From: Trogon surrucura
Taxonomy: Eukaryota > Chordata > Aves > Trogoniformes > Trogonidae
Length of the DNA: 64,000 nucleotides
NCBI GenBank assembly: GCA_020746105.1
Contig: CM036617.1
Span: forward strand, 159,968,912-160,032,911
Direction of reading: 5' to 3'
The translations under genes were made by a program, and so were the position numbers. Numbering within the stretch: the stretch's first letter is position 1; each line of letters opens with the position of its first letter. The notes below the pieces were generated by a model. The model made no database searches, was not told the origin of the DNA, and saw only the letters and a list, made by a program, of their open reading frames with translations. Shown one piece after another: positions 1 through 8,392 of the stretch.

Positions 1-484
1 CCAGGTGGGCTTTGAATGTCTCCAGAGGCAGAGACTCCAGCACCTCTCTGGGCATCCTGTTTGACTGCTCTGCCACCCTCAAAGTAGAGAATTTTCTCCT
101 GTTTAAATGGAACTTCCTATGTTCAAGTTTGTGCTTTCTTGTCCTTTCACCAGACACTACTGAAATAAGACTGGCCCCATTCTCCTAACACCCACTCTTT
201 AATTATTCAGAAGCATTGATGAGATCCACCCTCAGTCTTCTCCAGACTAAAGAGACTCGAGTCCCTTAGCCTTTCCTCAGTAGAGAGATGTTCTGATCTT
301 TTAATCACCTTCGTAGCCCTTTTGCTGTACCCTTTCCAGCAGTTCCTCATCCCTTTTGAACTGGGGAGCCTCGAACTGGACTCAGCACTCCAGATGTATC
401 TTCACCAGGGCAGAGTAGAGGGGGAGGATAACCCCCCTTGACCTGCTTGCCACACCTTTCTTGATGCACCTCAGGATGCCATTT
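1..484 (-). mobile_element. CR1 LINE 3' fragment (antisense), cut by window edge
   Basis: Reads as the reverse complement of the 3' third of a CR1 non-LTR retrotransposon. The recognisable CR1 phrases appear in antisense order: the cluster around 'cctctctgggca...ctgttt', 'ctcagtcttctccagactaaa', 'gaactggggagcc', 'actccagatgta' and 'caccagggcagagtagaggg'. It begins before the window and ends near 484, where the match fades into CpG-rich unique DNA. Many point differences from the family pattern mean it is an old, dead copy without a usable reverse transcriptase frame. Confidence 0.9.
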
Positions 485-489
485 TCTCA

Positions 490-1160
490 CACTTTGGTCG
501 ACATCGTGGTTGCAAAAGCGCTCCGACACAACCCCCTCCTTGTAGAGTCGGGGTCCCCGAAACATCCTGCAGGCCGCTGCTAAATGCTTTTTCGCGGCGC
601 TCCATGCCCGCCTCACGGTATTATTTCCCCCCGTCTCCTTCCCTCCGCAGCATAGCGTTGCCGGGAGGTGGCACTGTGTCCTCACGGCAGAAGCCTCCCA
701 GGCCGGGAACGGAGAGGACACCAAGCTATCCCCGCCGTCTGCCTCCAGAGTGGGGGAGAAGAGGGTGTCTGCCTCCCACGCAGGCATCACCCAAATCCCC
801 CTCCCACTCCTCCTGCCAGGGGATTGCCGCCTCGGAGGCGTCGGGAAAAACACACACATCCCAGCCTTCAAAATTTCGCTCTCCAAAAAGTGGCGATGGG
901 AAGGGAGGCGGGGGGAATACAGCCCGGCGTGATTTATCCCCCGAAGCTGTGATGGACACGAGACGCGTGGCCGCACAATGGGGCCACCCAGCGGGGCCGA
1001 CGGGCGGAGGGTCCTGCTCCGCGGGCGCGGAGGGCCTGGGGGAATCGCGTACCCCGGCGCCGGCGGGCAGCAGCCCCCGGCGGGACCCGCGGGAACGGCG
1101 AAGGGAGCGAACGGACCGGGGCCGGGTCTGGGAGAGAGCTACTACCGCGGCTGCTGCTGC
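490..1160. promoter_or_regulatory. CpG island about 5.2 kb upstream of the ASCL1 start codon
   Basis: Dense CpG and GC-rich sequence starts right after the CR1 fragment and stops abruptly at a 25-T run. The densest part is about 950-1160. Several long overlapping ORFs run through it on both strands, but they are the expected by-product of high GC (few stop codons), have proline/arginine/glycine-rich low-complexity translations, and match no family I recognise. A pyrimidine-rich AG at about 640-650 resembles a splice acceptor, but I find no convincing donor. It is probably a satellite CpG island of the ASCL1 domain, as is common at Polycomb-regulated developmental genes, or the start of an unannotated transcript. 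Confidence 0.6.
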
Positions 1161-1161
1161 C

Positions 1162-1186
1162 TTTTTTTTTTTTTTTTTTTTTTTTT
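1162..1186. repeat. poly-T run (25 T)
   Basis: An uninterrupted run of 25 T between the upstream CpG island and AT-rich unique sequence. It could be the poly-A tail of an old minus-oriented retroinsertion, but no insert body is recognisable on its left, so simple homopolymer expansion is the safer reading. Confidence 0.85.
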
Positions 1187-1189
1187 GCA

Positions 1190-1560
1190 GCCCTATATGC
1201 AAACTGTCACTTTAGGTTAGCACAAGACCTGATGTAGCTCATTAGCATGAGCTGTATCTAATATGCTTAAAACCTCTAATTATTTATTATGCCCTAATTG
1301 GCAGCCTAAGAAATGTCTGCAAAGTGAGGAGTGTTCATCCCAAGACGCCTTTCGAGAAGAATTCAACAGTGTCCCTGGTCAAACGTCATTTTTAATTCTT
1401 CATTGGGACACAGGCTTTATTCCTCTTGTAGACGTACAACTCGCTATCCCGAGAACTCGCCTCCCTTTACCCTGAACAAGACGGGCCACAATTACTCACG
1501 AACATGGTTTAATGCTCAAAGTCCTTCTTTTGTAAAAGGGCACTAAGGAAGAGACGATAA
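1190..1560. promoter_or_regulatory. candidate conserved non-coding element, homeodomain/POU-rich
   Basis: Complex AT-rich sequence with repeated TAAT/ATTA cores and a perfect 7-bp inverted repeat, AGCTCAT/ATGAGCT (1236-1242 and 1247-1253, 4-bp spacer). The spacer region spells ATTAGCAT, the complement of the octamer-like ATGCTAAT bound by POU factors. It lies about 5 kb upstream of ASCL1. Upstream ASCL1 enhancers are known in mammals, but I cannot show by alignment that this is one of them. Confidence 0.35.
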
Positions 1561-1809
1561 GTTTATCAAGTATGCAAAAGAGTAGGCAGATGCTTCCTGG
1601 AAATATTTTAGCCAAAGAAAGGACCATCAGGAAAAAAACGGCTTTCCTGCCTTCTGAAAGTAATAAAAGTTTTGAAAATTATATTCACATAGAAACTGTT
1701 TCAAAATAAGTTTATCTCCCTGGGGTCGCCCCCCTGCTCCTAAATGCTTTTTTTTTTCCCTTCCAAGTCTGTATTATGTTTCTTCGGATTGCGCCAACTA
1801 TTTATTTAT

Positions 1810-1882
1810 CTTTATTCTTTCTCTCTCTCTTTTCATTCATTATTCTCCCTCTCTTTTCTTTTTTCTTTTTTTTTTTTTTCCT
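1810..1882. repeat. pyrimidine-rich low-complexity tract
   Basis: Mostly T and C (TTTC and TCTC units, then a long T run). It has no coding potential. Confidence 0.75.
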
Positions 1883-1899
1883 GCCTTGTGTGTGTGGCT

Positions 1900-2330
1900 T
1901 CTCGGTCTGATCTGTAGCTTGTTACCACCCACTGCACGCTCTCTCCTGCAGCCGAGGTGTTTCTATACAAACTTCAGCGTCCAGTTGTCATATTAATTAT
2001 TACACTGAGTAATGACTGAAATAGTCAAAATAAGGGGAGACTCAAGAGAGCTTTTTCTTGCTGCTCAAAGATTCAGCAAAGAAACCTTGCAACAAAGCAC
2101 TAATTGGTCCCCAGAAATACTCTGACAAGGCATGGAAGATAGGTTTCATAAAGCCCAGCAATTGTGAAGGGGGAAAAGATCCTTGAATAGACCCCACGCT
2201 TCTTTTCTAAACTCTCTTGCTGAGCAAAAAATGGACTGCTTCTTGAATACTGGACTGATCTTGAATGCTATACCCAGCAGAGAAAAAAATGCACCATTTA
2301 TTGTAAGTTTTTTTTCCAGCTATTCATGTG
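1900..2330. promoter_or_regulatory. candidate conserved non-coding element
   Basis: Unique sequence containing CATATTAATTATTACACTG-like homeodomain sites near 1990-2010, a CACTAATTGG site near 2100, and several AT-core motifs, between two low-complexity tracts. No ORF of note. The call rests only on motif density and position 4.1-4.5 kb upstream of the ASCL1 start codon. Confidence 0.25.
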
Positions 2331-2394
2331 TTCTATGTGGGGAATAAGCTGGTTTTGTTTACCATGAAAGACCTTTTACTTTATTTTCACTCTT

Positions 2395-2448
2395 GGGGGG
2401 GAAGCTGGAAAGGGGAGGGGGAGGGCGAGGGGAGGGGAGGGAGAGAAA
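2395..2448. repeat. G-rich purine tract (GGGGA-type)
   Basis: Runs of GGGG separated by A or GA, almost pure purine on the + strand. It could form a G-quadruplex or triplex. Short ORFs on the other strand here are proline/serine low-complexity artefacts. Confidence 0.75.
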
Positions 2449-2454
2449 CACATG

Positions 2455-2778
2455 TGCCCAAATCCAGACGAGCTGCCTACTGTAACAAAATGGAGTGTAA
2501 CAAATCCTACAGAAGTCCCGAATGTATCGATTCTTTGAAGATCTATATAGATTAACGACTTTCGTTCTGCTTTTCCAAGACGGCATTTAATCATAACGTA
2601 AATGGCTTTTAAAAAAAGAAAAGAGGCAAGGGGAGAAGGAAAAAAAAAAAAAAAAAAAGGCATACCAAAGTTTAAAAAAACCCCAACACCACCGGCAAGG
2701 ACTTCAAAAGACCTCATGAGTGTGGCTACAATTTAGGCACACACAAAAAAAGCCACTATAAAATAATGACAGCTCAAG

Positions 2779-2809
<31 letters not shown>

Positions 2810-2960
2810 ATGAAAAGGGCAAGGGCTATTTATCATTACGTTAGAATTAAGAATCTCAAAGTGCAGGTGCAGAACTGTGCATACGAGTGGATGGAGGTGG
2901 AGGACCTTGAAAAAAATATTTTTTATCTATAAATCCGGCAGCCCCAGACCCCTTCTCTTG
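2455..2960. promoter_or_regulatory. candidate regulatory stretch broken by two poly-A runs
   Basis: Contains two A homopolymers (2640-2658, 19 A; 2782-2804, 23 A) set in complex sequence that keeps scattered CpGs. It also has a CAGGTG E-box within a GCAGGTGCAG context near 2861-2870 and an AT-rich TTTATCTATAAAT stretch near 2920. No gene is visible. Enhancer status is inference. Confidence 0.25.
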
Positions 2961-4850
2961 CACAGTCAGCAGAGAGGGGAGCTGACAAGATTGGCATTAC
3001 CTTGGACAAGACGAGGGGTGAGTTTATTCTGCGGTGGCAGTGGATGGCAAAGGACATGCAGGATGAAGGGAGGAAAATAGTCTGCACCCCCCTCATTCAC
3101 TATGGGCCCCGAAGCAGGGGGAGCCGAGCAGGGACAGAGCCACAGAGGCAAAATTACATGCGAGTTACACTCGTTGACCTCTGGCACTGATGTCTTTTGC
3201 CTTTTTAAAAGTGCTCTGAGACGCGAAAAGGAGGGACCCAGAAACTCCAGTCTCATTCTGCCATTTCAGGGTGAAAAGGGCAGGAATCTCCCTATGTGGT
3301 GTTTCCACTTCAGTTCTGGTACTGGGCTGCTCCAGAAGAATTACTCTCTTTAAATATGGATGTAGTTTATATAGCTGCAATTTTTCTTATATTTCTTTTG
3401 GTGTTTCACAAAGCACTGAGATGCAAATTGCAAGGCTGGTTCACTCTTGTTCTCTCACTCCAGTGATGTCATAGCACAGAGTTGATGATGCAACAAATAG
3501 TTCCAGTGCAGAGAATTCTGATGTCAGATAAGGGATGTTGAACCAATCATTCAGAAGACTTGAAACTGAAGAGGAAGAGCTCCTCATACAGAAAATAAAA
3601 ATTGATGTTTTATCCTCCTCAGATCTGTCCAAGAAACAATAAAGTTATTTAACATATTTCACATGCAATGAGACAGTAGGCTAAAATTTAGAGAGAAATT
3701 CAGTGACCAGTTAAGATGGCCCTGAAATAAACACAGTAGAGGCTAGACCAGAAAGAACTACTTCACCTTTTTTCATCATACAGGTGCATTAAAAGATGCC
3801 ACATTAAAAATTACTAGAAGTCCAGTTAGGTGGTGCACATTAAGGTTCTGCGACGACATTGCTGCTTGTCACTGTTTAAACTCACGTGCCCACACAGGGT
3901 CAGGGATCCAGGGACAGATGAGAAGTGCCCTCTACAGCTCCTGGCTGTTGTGATTGAAGCCAGCAGCGGGGTGGGGGGTGGGGGCTTATTTTTGCACTTA
4001 TTTCCCCTGAAACCTGAACAGGGACTGTGCAGGTCCCCTCCTTTCATGCTTTTGGGCTGATCTGAGCACCAGGAATGAAAGCCACTTTCAAACCATGCCG
4101 ATGTCATACTATGGTTCTGCTCTTTTTAGGTGGCCAGAGAGCACACACATCTGAGTTTTGAGAGCGGTGGAGATGAGACAGAGCTGAAGGCAGAAAAATC
4201 TGTTAAAGCTTGTACAGATGTGTGGATATGTGAAAGCCAGGAGGGCAGGGACAGGCCGGGCCAGGGTCTTCATCGTCAAGAACAAGGCCGCCAGCATGCC
4301 TCTGTACTGAGCCTGGCTGCTCACACCTCCACAGACCCAAGGGTTGGTGTGACCACCAAGTAATGCCAGCCTCAAGCCCTTGGCATCTCAGCACCCGTTT
4401 TCCACTTGTCGTCCTAAGCCACAAGCTGGACTTCACCTGGCAGCAAGGAGAATTTCCCCTGCACAGGCCAGGCCCATCTTGACTCCCCAGGTACAAGCAA
4501 ATGTCATCGCATTTGGTGGTGACCTGTTGCTGCTTTGCAGGGTACCATAGGAGTACCCCGGGACCAGCAAGCAGACTGCATGACCTGGGAAACAGGCTCT
4601 GGCAGCCAGGGGAGCGCTGATCCCCCATTTGCTCGCTGTGCTTAGCATACCAGGACTTTATGTCTCCCTCCGAGACAAACCTCCTCTCTCCCCCCCGTGC
4701 TGGTGACAGCCCTGTGACACGGGTACCGTCCCCTTCGGACACACCCAAGTGGGGTTTCACTGTTTCTCTGGCCAGACTCGCCCCTCGGCACTCAGCATTT
4801 CAAAGGGGTTTCAGTCCAGGTGGTTTCTCTCACCGCTCCTTCCCACACCC
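2961..4850. other. non-coding upstream flank, no gene seen
   Basis: Unique DNA of moderate GC with only short ORFs in competing frames. There is a G-rich patch near 3967-3985. I see no repeat family and no exon-like segment. A TTCCCACA site at 4840-4847 (complement TGTGGGAA) fits the core recognised by RBPJ, the Notch effector, but a single 8-mer is weak evidence. Confidence 0.6.
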
Positions 4851-5700
4851 GCGCCAGTTCACCCGTCGTGGTCGCAAGCTAATAAAGCCATCAGGCCGCC
4901 TGCGGGGCGTGTGCGGTACCGAGGACACGCAGCTCCGGCCGCGATGACGGGGAGCAGCCCCGGGAGGCGGGTCGCGGACACGAAACGCAGGCTCGCAGCA
5001 CTCGCTGAGGAAAGGACGCGGTACCGGGCGCTCCGGTTGCTTCCCAAGGATAAGGGCAAAACCGTTTTTCCGCGGTCCCCTACACGGAAAAGTTTCCCTT
5101 CACGACTGACCACGCACACGCCGCTTCCCTGCGCTGGCAAAGGGCGCTTCTCCTGCGGGCACGCACCGGGTGCCCGCCCGCCCACGCCGCGGGAAGCCTC
5201 CGTGCCAGCACTTTCCGTACCACGGCTCTCCACTCCAAAACCGGGCAGGTGCCGCAAAAGTCGCCTCCTAGACCCTCGAGCACCCCGGCCGCACCGGCTG
5301 CTCGGGACCTCCCGGCGATGCCCCAGCACCTGTCTGCACCCCTCGCTCCTCGGGGAGCCGCCTCCTCCCTCATCCCGCCGCAGCAGCTCGGCCGGGAACG
5401 GGAGGACACGGGCAGCAAACGGCGCTCGGGCACTCTCCCCTGCTCCCCGGTCAGGGCTCCCCACTTTCCCTTTCTCCTGTACGCCCCCCTCCGCCGGAGC
5501 CGCGACCCCTCTTCCCTCTACCCGCGGCGGCCCACGCGCACCGCCTCCCGCCCCGTCGGGCCGCGCCCGCCGCCGCCCCGCGCGCCCGGCGCCCCGGCGC
5601 GGGTGTTTGCTCAGGGCCGGGAGCGCGGCACGCGCCGGGCGCACGCACTTGCAACAACAAACCCGCGAGGGGTGGGGGCAGCGGGGGCGGGGGAGCGGGC

Positions 5701-5975
5701 ACCCGGGACGGAGGAGGAGGGCGAGGGGGGGGGGGGGGGGGGAGGACGGGGACGACGACGGGAGGCGGGGCCGCGCGGCGACCAGCGCGTGTGCGACGAG
5801 GGGGGGCTGTGCGTGTGTGTGTCCATGTGTGCCCCCCCCCCCTCCCCGCGCTGAAAAGGCGGCGGCCCCGTGGAAGGCGCAAGGTGCAGAGTGTGCGGGG
5901 GTGGGGGAGGGCTGCGGGCGGCGAGTGAGAGAGTGAGTGTGTGTGTGAGTGTGCGGGGGGGTGGGGGGGGGCGAG
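5701..5975 (+). repeat. G-run, GT and GA simple repeats in the proximal promoter
   Basis: An 18-G homopolymer at 5725-5742 is followed by GT/GA dinucleotide-like stretches (about 5811-5838 and 5929-5953). G-runs at 5897-5918 fit the G3+N1-7 quadruplex pattern, and GGGGGGG-T-GGGGGGGGG lies at 5955-5971. All of this is within 300 bp upstream of the TATA-like box. Confidence 0.8.
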
Positions 5976-5980
5976 CCCCG

Positions 5981-5995
5981 TCCGCCCCTTATAAG
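5981..5995 (+). promoter_or_regulatory. ASCL1: candidate ASCL1 core promoter: GC box plus TATA-like box
   Basis: TCCGCCCC (5981-5988), a reverse-complement GC box, directly precedes TTATAAG (5989-5995). If this is the working TATA element, transcription should start near 6020-6028, giving a 5' UTR of about 365 nt that contains no upstream ATG. The sequence just downstream (ACACGCGAGCGCCACGAG, 6051-6068) closely resembles the human ASCL1 5' region as I recall it, which supports the placement. The human transcript may start further upstream, so an additional start near 5840-5880 is possible. Confidence 0.5.
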
Positions 5996-6016
5996 AGACA
6001 CAATCCGGAGCCACTT

Positions 6017-6041
6017 TTTTGCAAAAGGGGCTTTGCAAAGC
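6017..6041. promoter_or_regulatory. paired palindromes at the predicted transcription start
   Basis: Two perfect palindromes sit almost back to back: TTTTGCAAAA (6017-6026) and GCTTTGCAAAGC (6030-6041). Both are centred on TTTGCAAA, a C/EBP- or octamer-like half-site arrangement. They fall where the TATA-like box predicts initiation. Confidence 0.45.
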
Positions 6042-6388
6042 AGCCTGCGCACACGCGAGCGCCACGAGCCTCCCCGCGGCCGCCGCACGGAGGGCGAGAG
6101 GGAGGGGGGCGGGCAGAGCCGCTCGCCAGCCCCGGCCGCCCGCCCGCCCGCCCGCCCGGCTCCGCCGCCCGCTCCCTTTGGTCGCCGCTGCCCCTTTTCC
6201 CCTGCCCTCCGTCGCCTATTTCTGTTTGTTTGGTTTTTTTTTTAAGCGAACGCCGCAAATTTCGTCTTTTTATTTTTTTCCACCCACTCCTTAATTTTAA
6301 TTAATTTTTTTTTTTTTTTTTCGGTGGTGGGGGGACGGGGACCGGCCTCCGCTCAGTCGCCCCCGCCTCACAGGACGCCCACGCGCCC
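6020..6388 (+). other. ASCL1: predicted ASCL1 5' UTR
   Basis: GC-rich first half with five tandem CCCG-type units near 6137-6158, then a T-rich second half (T runs near 6235-6243 and a 17-T run at 6305-6321). No ATG occurs between 6001 and 6388, so scanning ribosomes should reach the annotated start without interference. The 5' boundary is predicted only from the TATA-like box. Confidence 0.5.
6052..6068 (+). promoter_or_regulatory. candidate HES repressor sites
   Basis: CACGCG (6052-6057) and CACGAG (6063-6068) match the class C site and the N-box (CACNAG) recognised by HES-family bHLH-Orange repressors. HES1 repression of the human ASCL1 promoter through a class C site is established. That these two copies are used here is inference. 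Confidence 0.35.
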
Positions 6389-7045
6389 ATGGCCAGCGGC
6401 AGCCCCGCCAGGATGGCCAGCGGCGCCGGGCAGCCGCCCTTCCTGCAGCCGGCGTGCTTCTTCGCCGCGGCGGTAGCCGCCGCCGCTGCCGCCGCCCCAC
6501 CGGGGCCGCCTCCGGGGGCTCCGCCGCCGCAGCTGAGCCCAGCGGGCGGACAGCCCTCGCCGGGCGGCAAGCCCTCGGCGCCCCGGGCTGCCAAACGGCA
6601 GCGCTCGGCCTCGCCGGAGCTGATGCGCTGCAAGCGGCGGCTGAACTTCAGCGGCTTCGGGTACAGCCTGCCGCAGCAGCAGCCGGCGGCCGTGGCGCGG
6701 CGCAACGAGCGGGAGCGCAACCGGGTGAAGCTGGTGAACCTGGGCTTCGCCACCCTGCGGGAGCACGTCCCCAACGGGGCCGCCAACAAGAAGATGAGCA
6801 AAGTGGAGACGCTCCGCTCCGCCGTCGAGTACATCCGCGCCTTGCAGCAGCTGCTCGACGAGCACGACGCCGTCAGCGCCGCTTTCCAGGCCGGCGTCCT
6901 CTCGCCCACCATCTCGCCCAGCTACTCCCACGATATGAACTCCATGGCGGGCTCCCCCGTCTCCTCCTACTCCTCCGACGAGGGCTCCTACGACCCGCTC
7001 AGCCCCGAGGAGCAGGAGCTGCTCGATTTCACCAGCTGGTTTTGA
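6389..7045 (+). CDS. ASCL1: Achaete-scute homolog 1, proneural bHLH transcription factor
   Basis: A 218-residue protein, complete from ATG to TGA in one exon. ASCL1 is a nuclear pioneer-type activator that dimerises with E-proteins (TCF3/4/12), binds CAGCTG-type E-boxes, and drives neuronal commitment and Notch-ligand expression. Layout: alanine-rich tract 26-36 (interrupted by Val29), proline/glycine-rich stretch 37-62, conserved linker with [20 protein letters not shown] (75-94), basic region [11 protein letters not shown] (104-114) with the DNA-contacting Glu109 and Arg110/Arg112, helix 1 about 113-127, loop 128-136, helix 2 about 137-156. The C-terminal region is Ser-Pro-rich and ends [14 protein letters not shown]. 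The bHLH and C-terminus are nearly identical to human ASCL1 (236 aa), which has a polyglutamine tract where this protein is proline-rich. The first ATG (6389) has C at -3 and G at +4. Met9 (6413) has the better Kozak context (A at -3, G at +4) and aligns with an internal Met of the human N-terminus, so either start is possible. Confidence 0.98.
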   Translation: MASGSPARMASGAGQPPFLQPACFFAAAVAAAAAAAPPGPPPGAPPPQLSPAGGQPSPGGKPSAPRAAKRQRSASPELMRCKRRLNFSGFGYSLPQQQPAAVARRNERERNRVKLVNLGFATLREHVPNGAANKKMSKVETLRSAVEYIRALQQLLDEHDAVSAAFQAGVLSPTISPSYSHDMNSMAGSPVSSYSSDEGSYDPLSPEEQELLDFTSWF

Positions 7046-7068
7046 GCACCGGCGACACTCCGCGGCAG

Positions 7069-7292
7069 GTGGGTACGCGACCAGGGAGGGCCGCGAGGTG
7101 CCGCGGAGAGGGGGAGGCGGCGGGGGAGGACAGGGGACGGACGCGGGGCGGCGGGGGGCTGCAGCCGTCGAGGGAGGGGGCGCTGCCGAGATGCCCCCCG
7201 CACGTCCTGCGGTACTTACGAGTGGCTCTGGCATGTCGTCGCCGCGCTGTTCCCGGCGCGGCTCTCATCTCTTCTCTCTTTTATTGTTACAG
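7069..7292 (+). other. ASCL1: ASCL1 intron in the 3' UTR
   Basis: A donor, GGCAG|GTGGGTAC, lies 23 nt after the stop codon. It pairs with an acceptor at 7292 (TTATTGTTACAG|GACGG) preceded by a long pyrimidine tract (7261-7287), giving a 224-bp intron. Mammalian ASCL1 also has two exons with the junction in the 3' UTR just past the stop, so the position agrees with the known gene structure. The junction is close enough to the stop (23 nt, below the usual 50-55 nt limit) that nonsense-mediated decay is not expected. Confidence 0.75.
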
Positions 7293-7927
7293 GACGGTTG
7301 CAAAAAGGGAAAAACAAAAAACAAACCCCCCACAAATATATCACACACAGAAAGACAGACAAAAATCCACCCAGGAAAAGAACCTGTTGCATTTCCCACT
7401 CCCCCGCCGTCGGAGGGCGGTGCGGGCACGTCTCTCGGCGGGCGGGCAGAGCGCTGCGCGCCTCAGGGGCGGCCCCCAACGCTCCCCCCCTCCCCAGCCA
7501 CGGATCCCGGCTGGCCTTTGAGCTCCGTCTCGCCGCCACGGACTGCGCCCCGGCGGAGCGGGTGGCCCGCGGGGGAACTACGGCGGGCCCGGCCGGTCCA
7601 CCCTGGCCCCTGGGCAGGGCCCTGCGCTCCAAGGCAAGCCCCCCCCCCCATCCCTCCGCACCCCGCCGCGGCCCTTCAGAGACTGGCGTTCCTCACTCTG
7701 TGGACAACGTTAGTTCCCCGATGTTTGTGGAGATGTTGAAATTGAACTATGCTGTACTCAAAGAAGTCCCCGGAGCCCCGTCTTCCCCACCCTTCGCTCC
7801 CAGCTTTTCCTCCCATTTCCGTCATAGAATGCTTCCAATCTTTTTTTTTTTTCTTTTTTTGGTGAATTTTTTATTATAAGAAAATCTATTTGTATCTAAC
7901 CCATTTGGGGATATATTAAGCTATTTT

Positions 7928-7935
7928 TGTACATA
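7928..7935 (+). promoter_or_regulatory. Pumilio-binding element in ASCL1 3' UTR
   Basis: TGTACATA is an exact match to the TGTANATA consensus of PUM1/PUM2, inside a UTR block that appears conserved with human. Use in ASCL1 mRNA is inference. Confidence 0.45.
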
Positions 7936-8367
7936 AGAGAGAGATTTATAGAGGTTTTGTACAAATGGTTTAAAATGTGTATATCTTGATACTTTTTTTA
8001 ATATGTAATGCTTATTACCTCTTCATGTTTAGACTTGTAGTCGACGTTACCTTACAACTGCCATTTTTGTATGTGGTTTTGTAAAGGACTTGGATTCCCT
8101 CCAGATGTACTTTAGCACCAACGTGTCTTACTTTATAGAAACTTTGTTAATGTATTAATAATGTTATTAAACAATGTTCAAAGTGAACAAAGTTTATGCA
8201 GCTATTGTCCAAACGCAAAATGGTAGCCATTTGTTTTATATGCTGCCTTTTGAAAAAAAAAATACACAAGTAAACAAACAACCCCCTATGCCACTGCCTT
8301 TTCTTACTGTTTTATTACAAACTTACAAAGGTCCTGTATAACCCTGTTTTATACAAACTAGTTTCGT

Positions 8368-8373
8368 AATAAA
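8368..8373 (+). terminator. ASCL1: ASCL1 polyadenylation signal AATAAA
   Basis: Canonical AATAAA within TTTCGTAATAAAACTTTTT, at the same place relative to conserved 3' UTR text as in human ASCL1. Cleavage is expected about 15-25 nt later, near 8388-8398. Confidence 0.85.
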
Positions 8374-8392
8374 ACTTTTTTAATTAAAATGA

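Larger units (their letters stand above)
4850..7660. promoter_or_regulatory. ASCL1: main ASCL1 CpG island
   Basis: About 2.8 kb of very GC-rich, CpG-dense DNA covering the promoter, 5' UTR, whole coding sequence, intron and start of exon 2. CpG density drops sharply on both sides. Wide islands spanning the entire gene are typical of unmethylated, Polycomb-controlled developmental regulators. The lack of stops lets very long ORFs run through in other frames on both strands (for example 4749-5936 and 4859-6088). Their arginine/proline/glycine-rich translations are compositional artefacts. Confidence 0.85.
7293..8392 (+). other. ASCL1: ASCL1 exon 2, long 3' UTR
   Basis: The 5' part is still CpG-rich. 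From about 7820 the sequence becomes AT-rich and can be followed piece by piece against the human ASCL1 3' UTR as I remember it: 'tagaatgcttccaatctttt', 'aaaatctatttgtatcta', 'ggggatatattaag', 'ttttgtacataagagag', 'gtacaaatggtttaaaatg', 'caaagtttatgcagct' and 'actagtttcgtaataaaac'. Deep UTR conservation suggests post-transcriptional control. A perfect Pumilio site, TGTACATA, is at 7928-7935, and an ATTTA motif lies nearby. An upstream ATTAAA at 8166-8171 could give a shorter isoform. Confidence 0.85.

Noticed and set aside
604..1215. 203-codon ORF in the upstream CpG island ending in polyphenylalanine
   Set aside because: It runs into the poly-T tract, is compositionally biased and overlaps competing ORFs on both strands.
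4749..6088. Very long ORFs on both strands across the ASCL1 promoter (up to about 400 codons)
   Set aside because: Stop-poor CpG-island DNA. Translations are arginine/proline/glycine-rich, mirror each other on opposite strands, and show no domain.
6368..7521. Long ORFs overlapping the ASCL1 coding sequence on the minus strand (288 codons) and in another + frame (355 codons)
   Set aside because: They are out-of-frame shadows of the GC-rich ASCL1 exon with no recognisable protein similarity.
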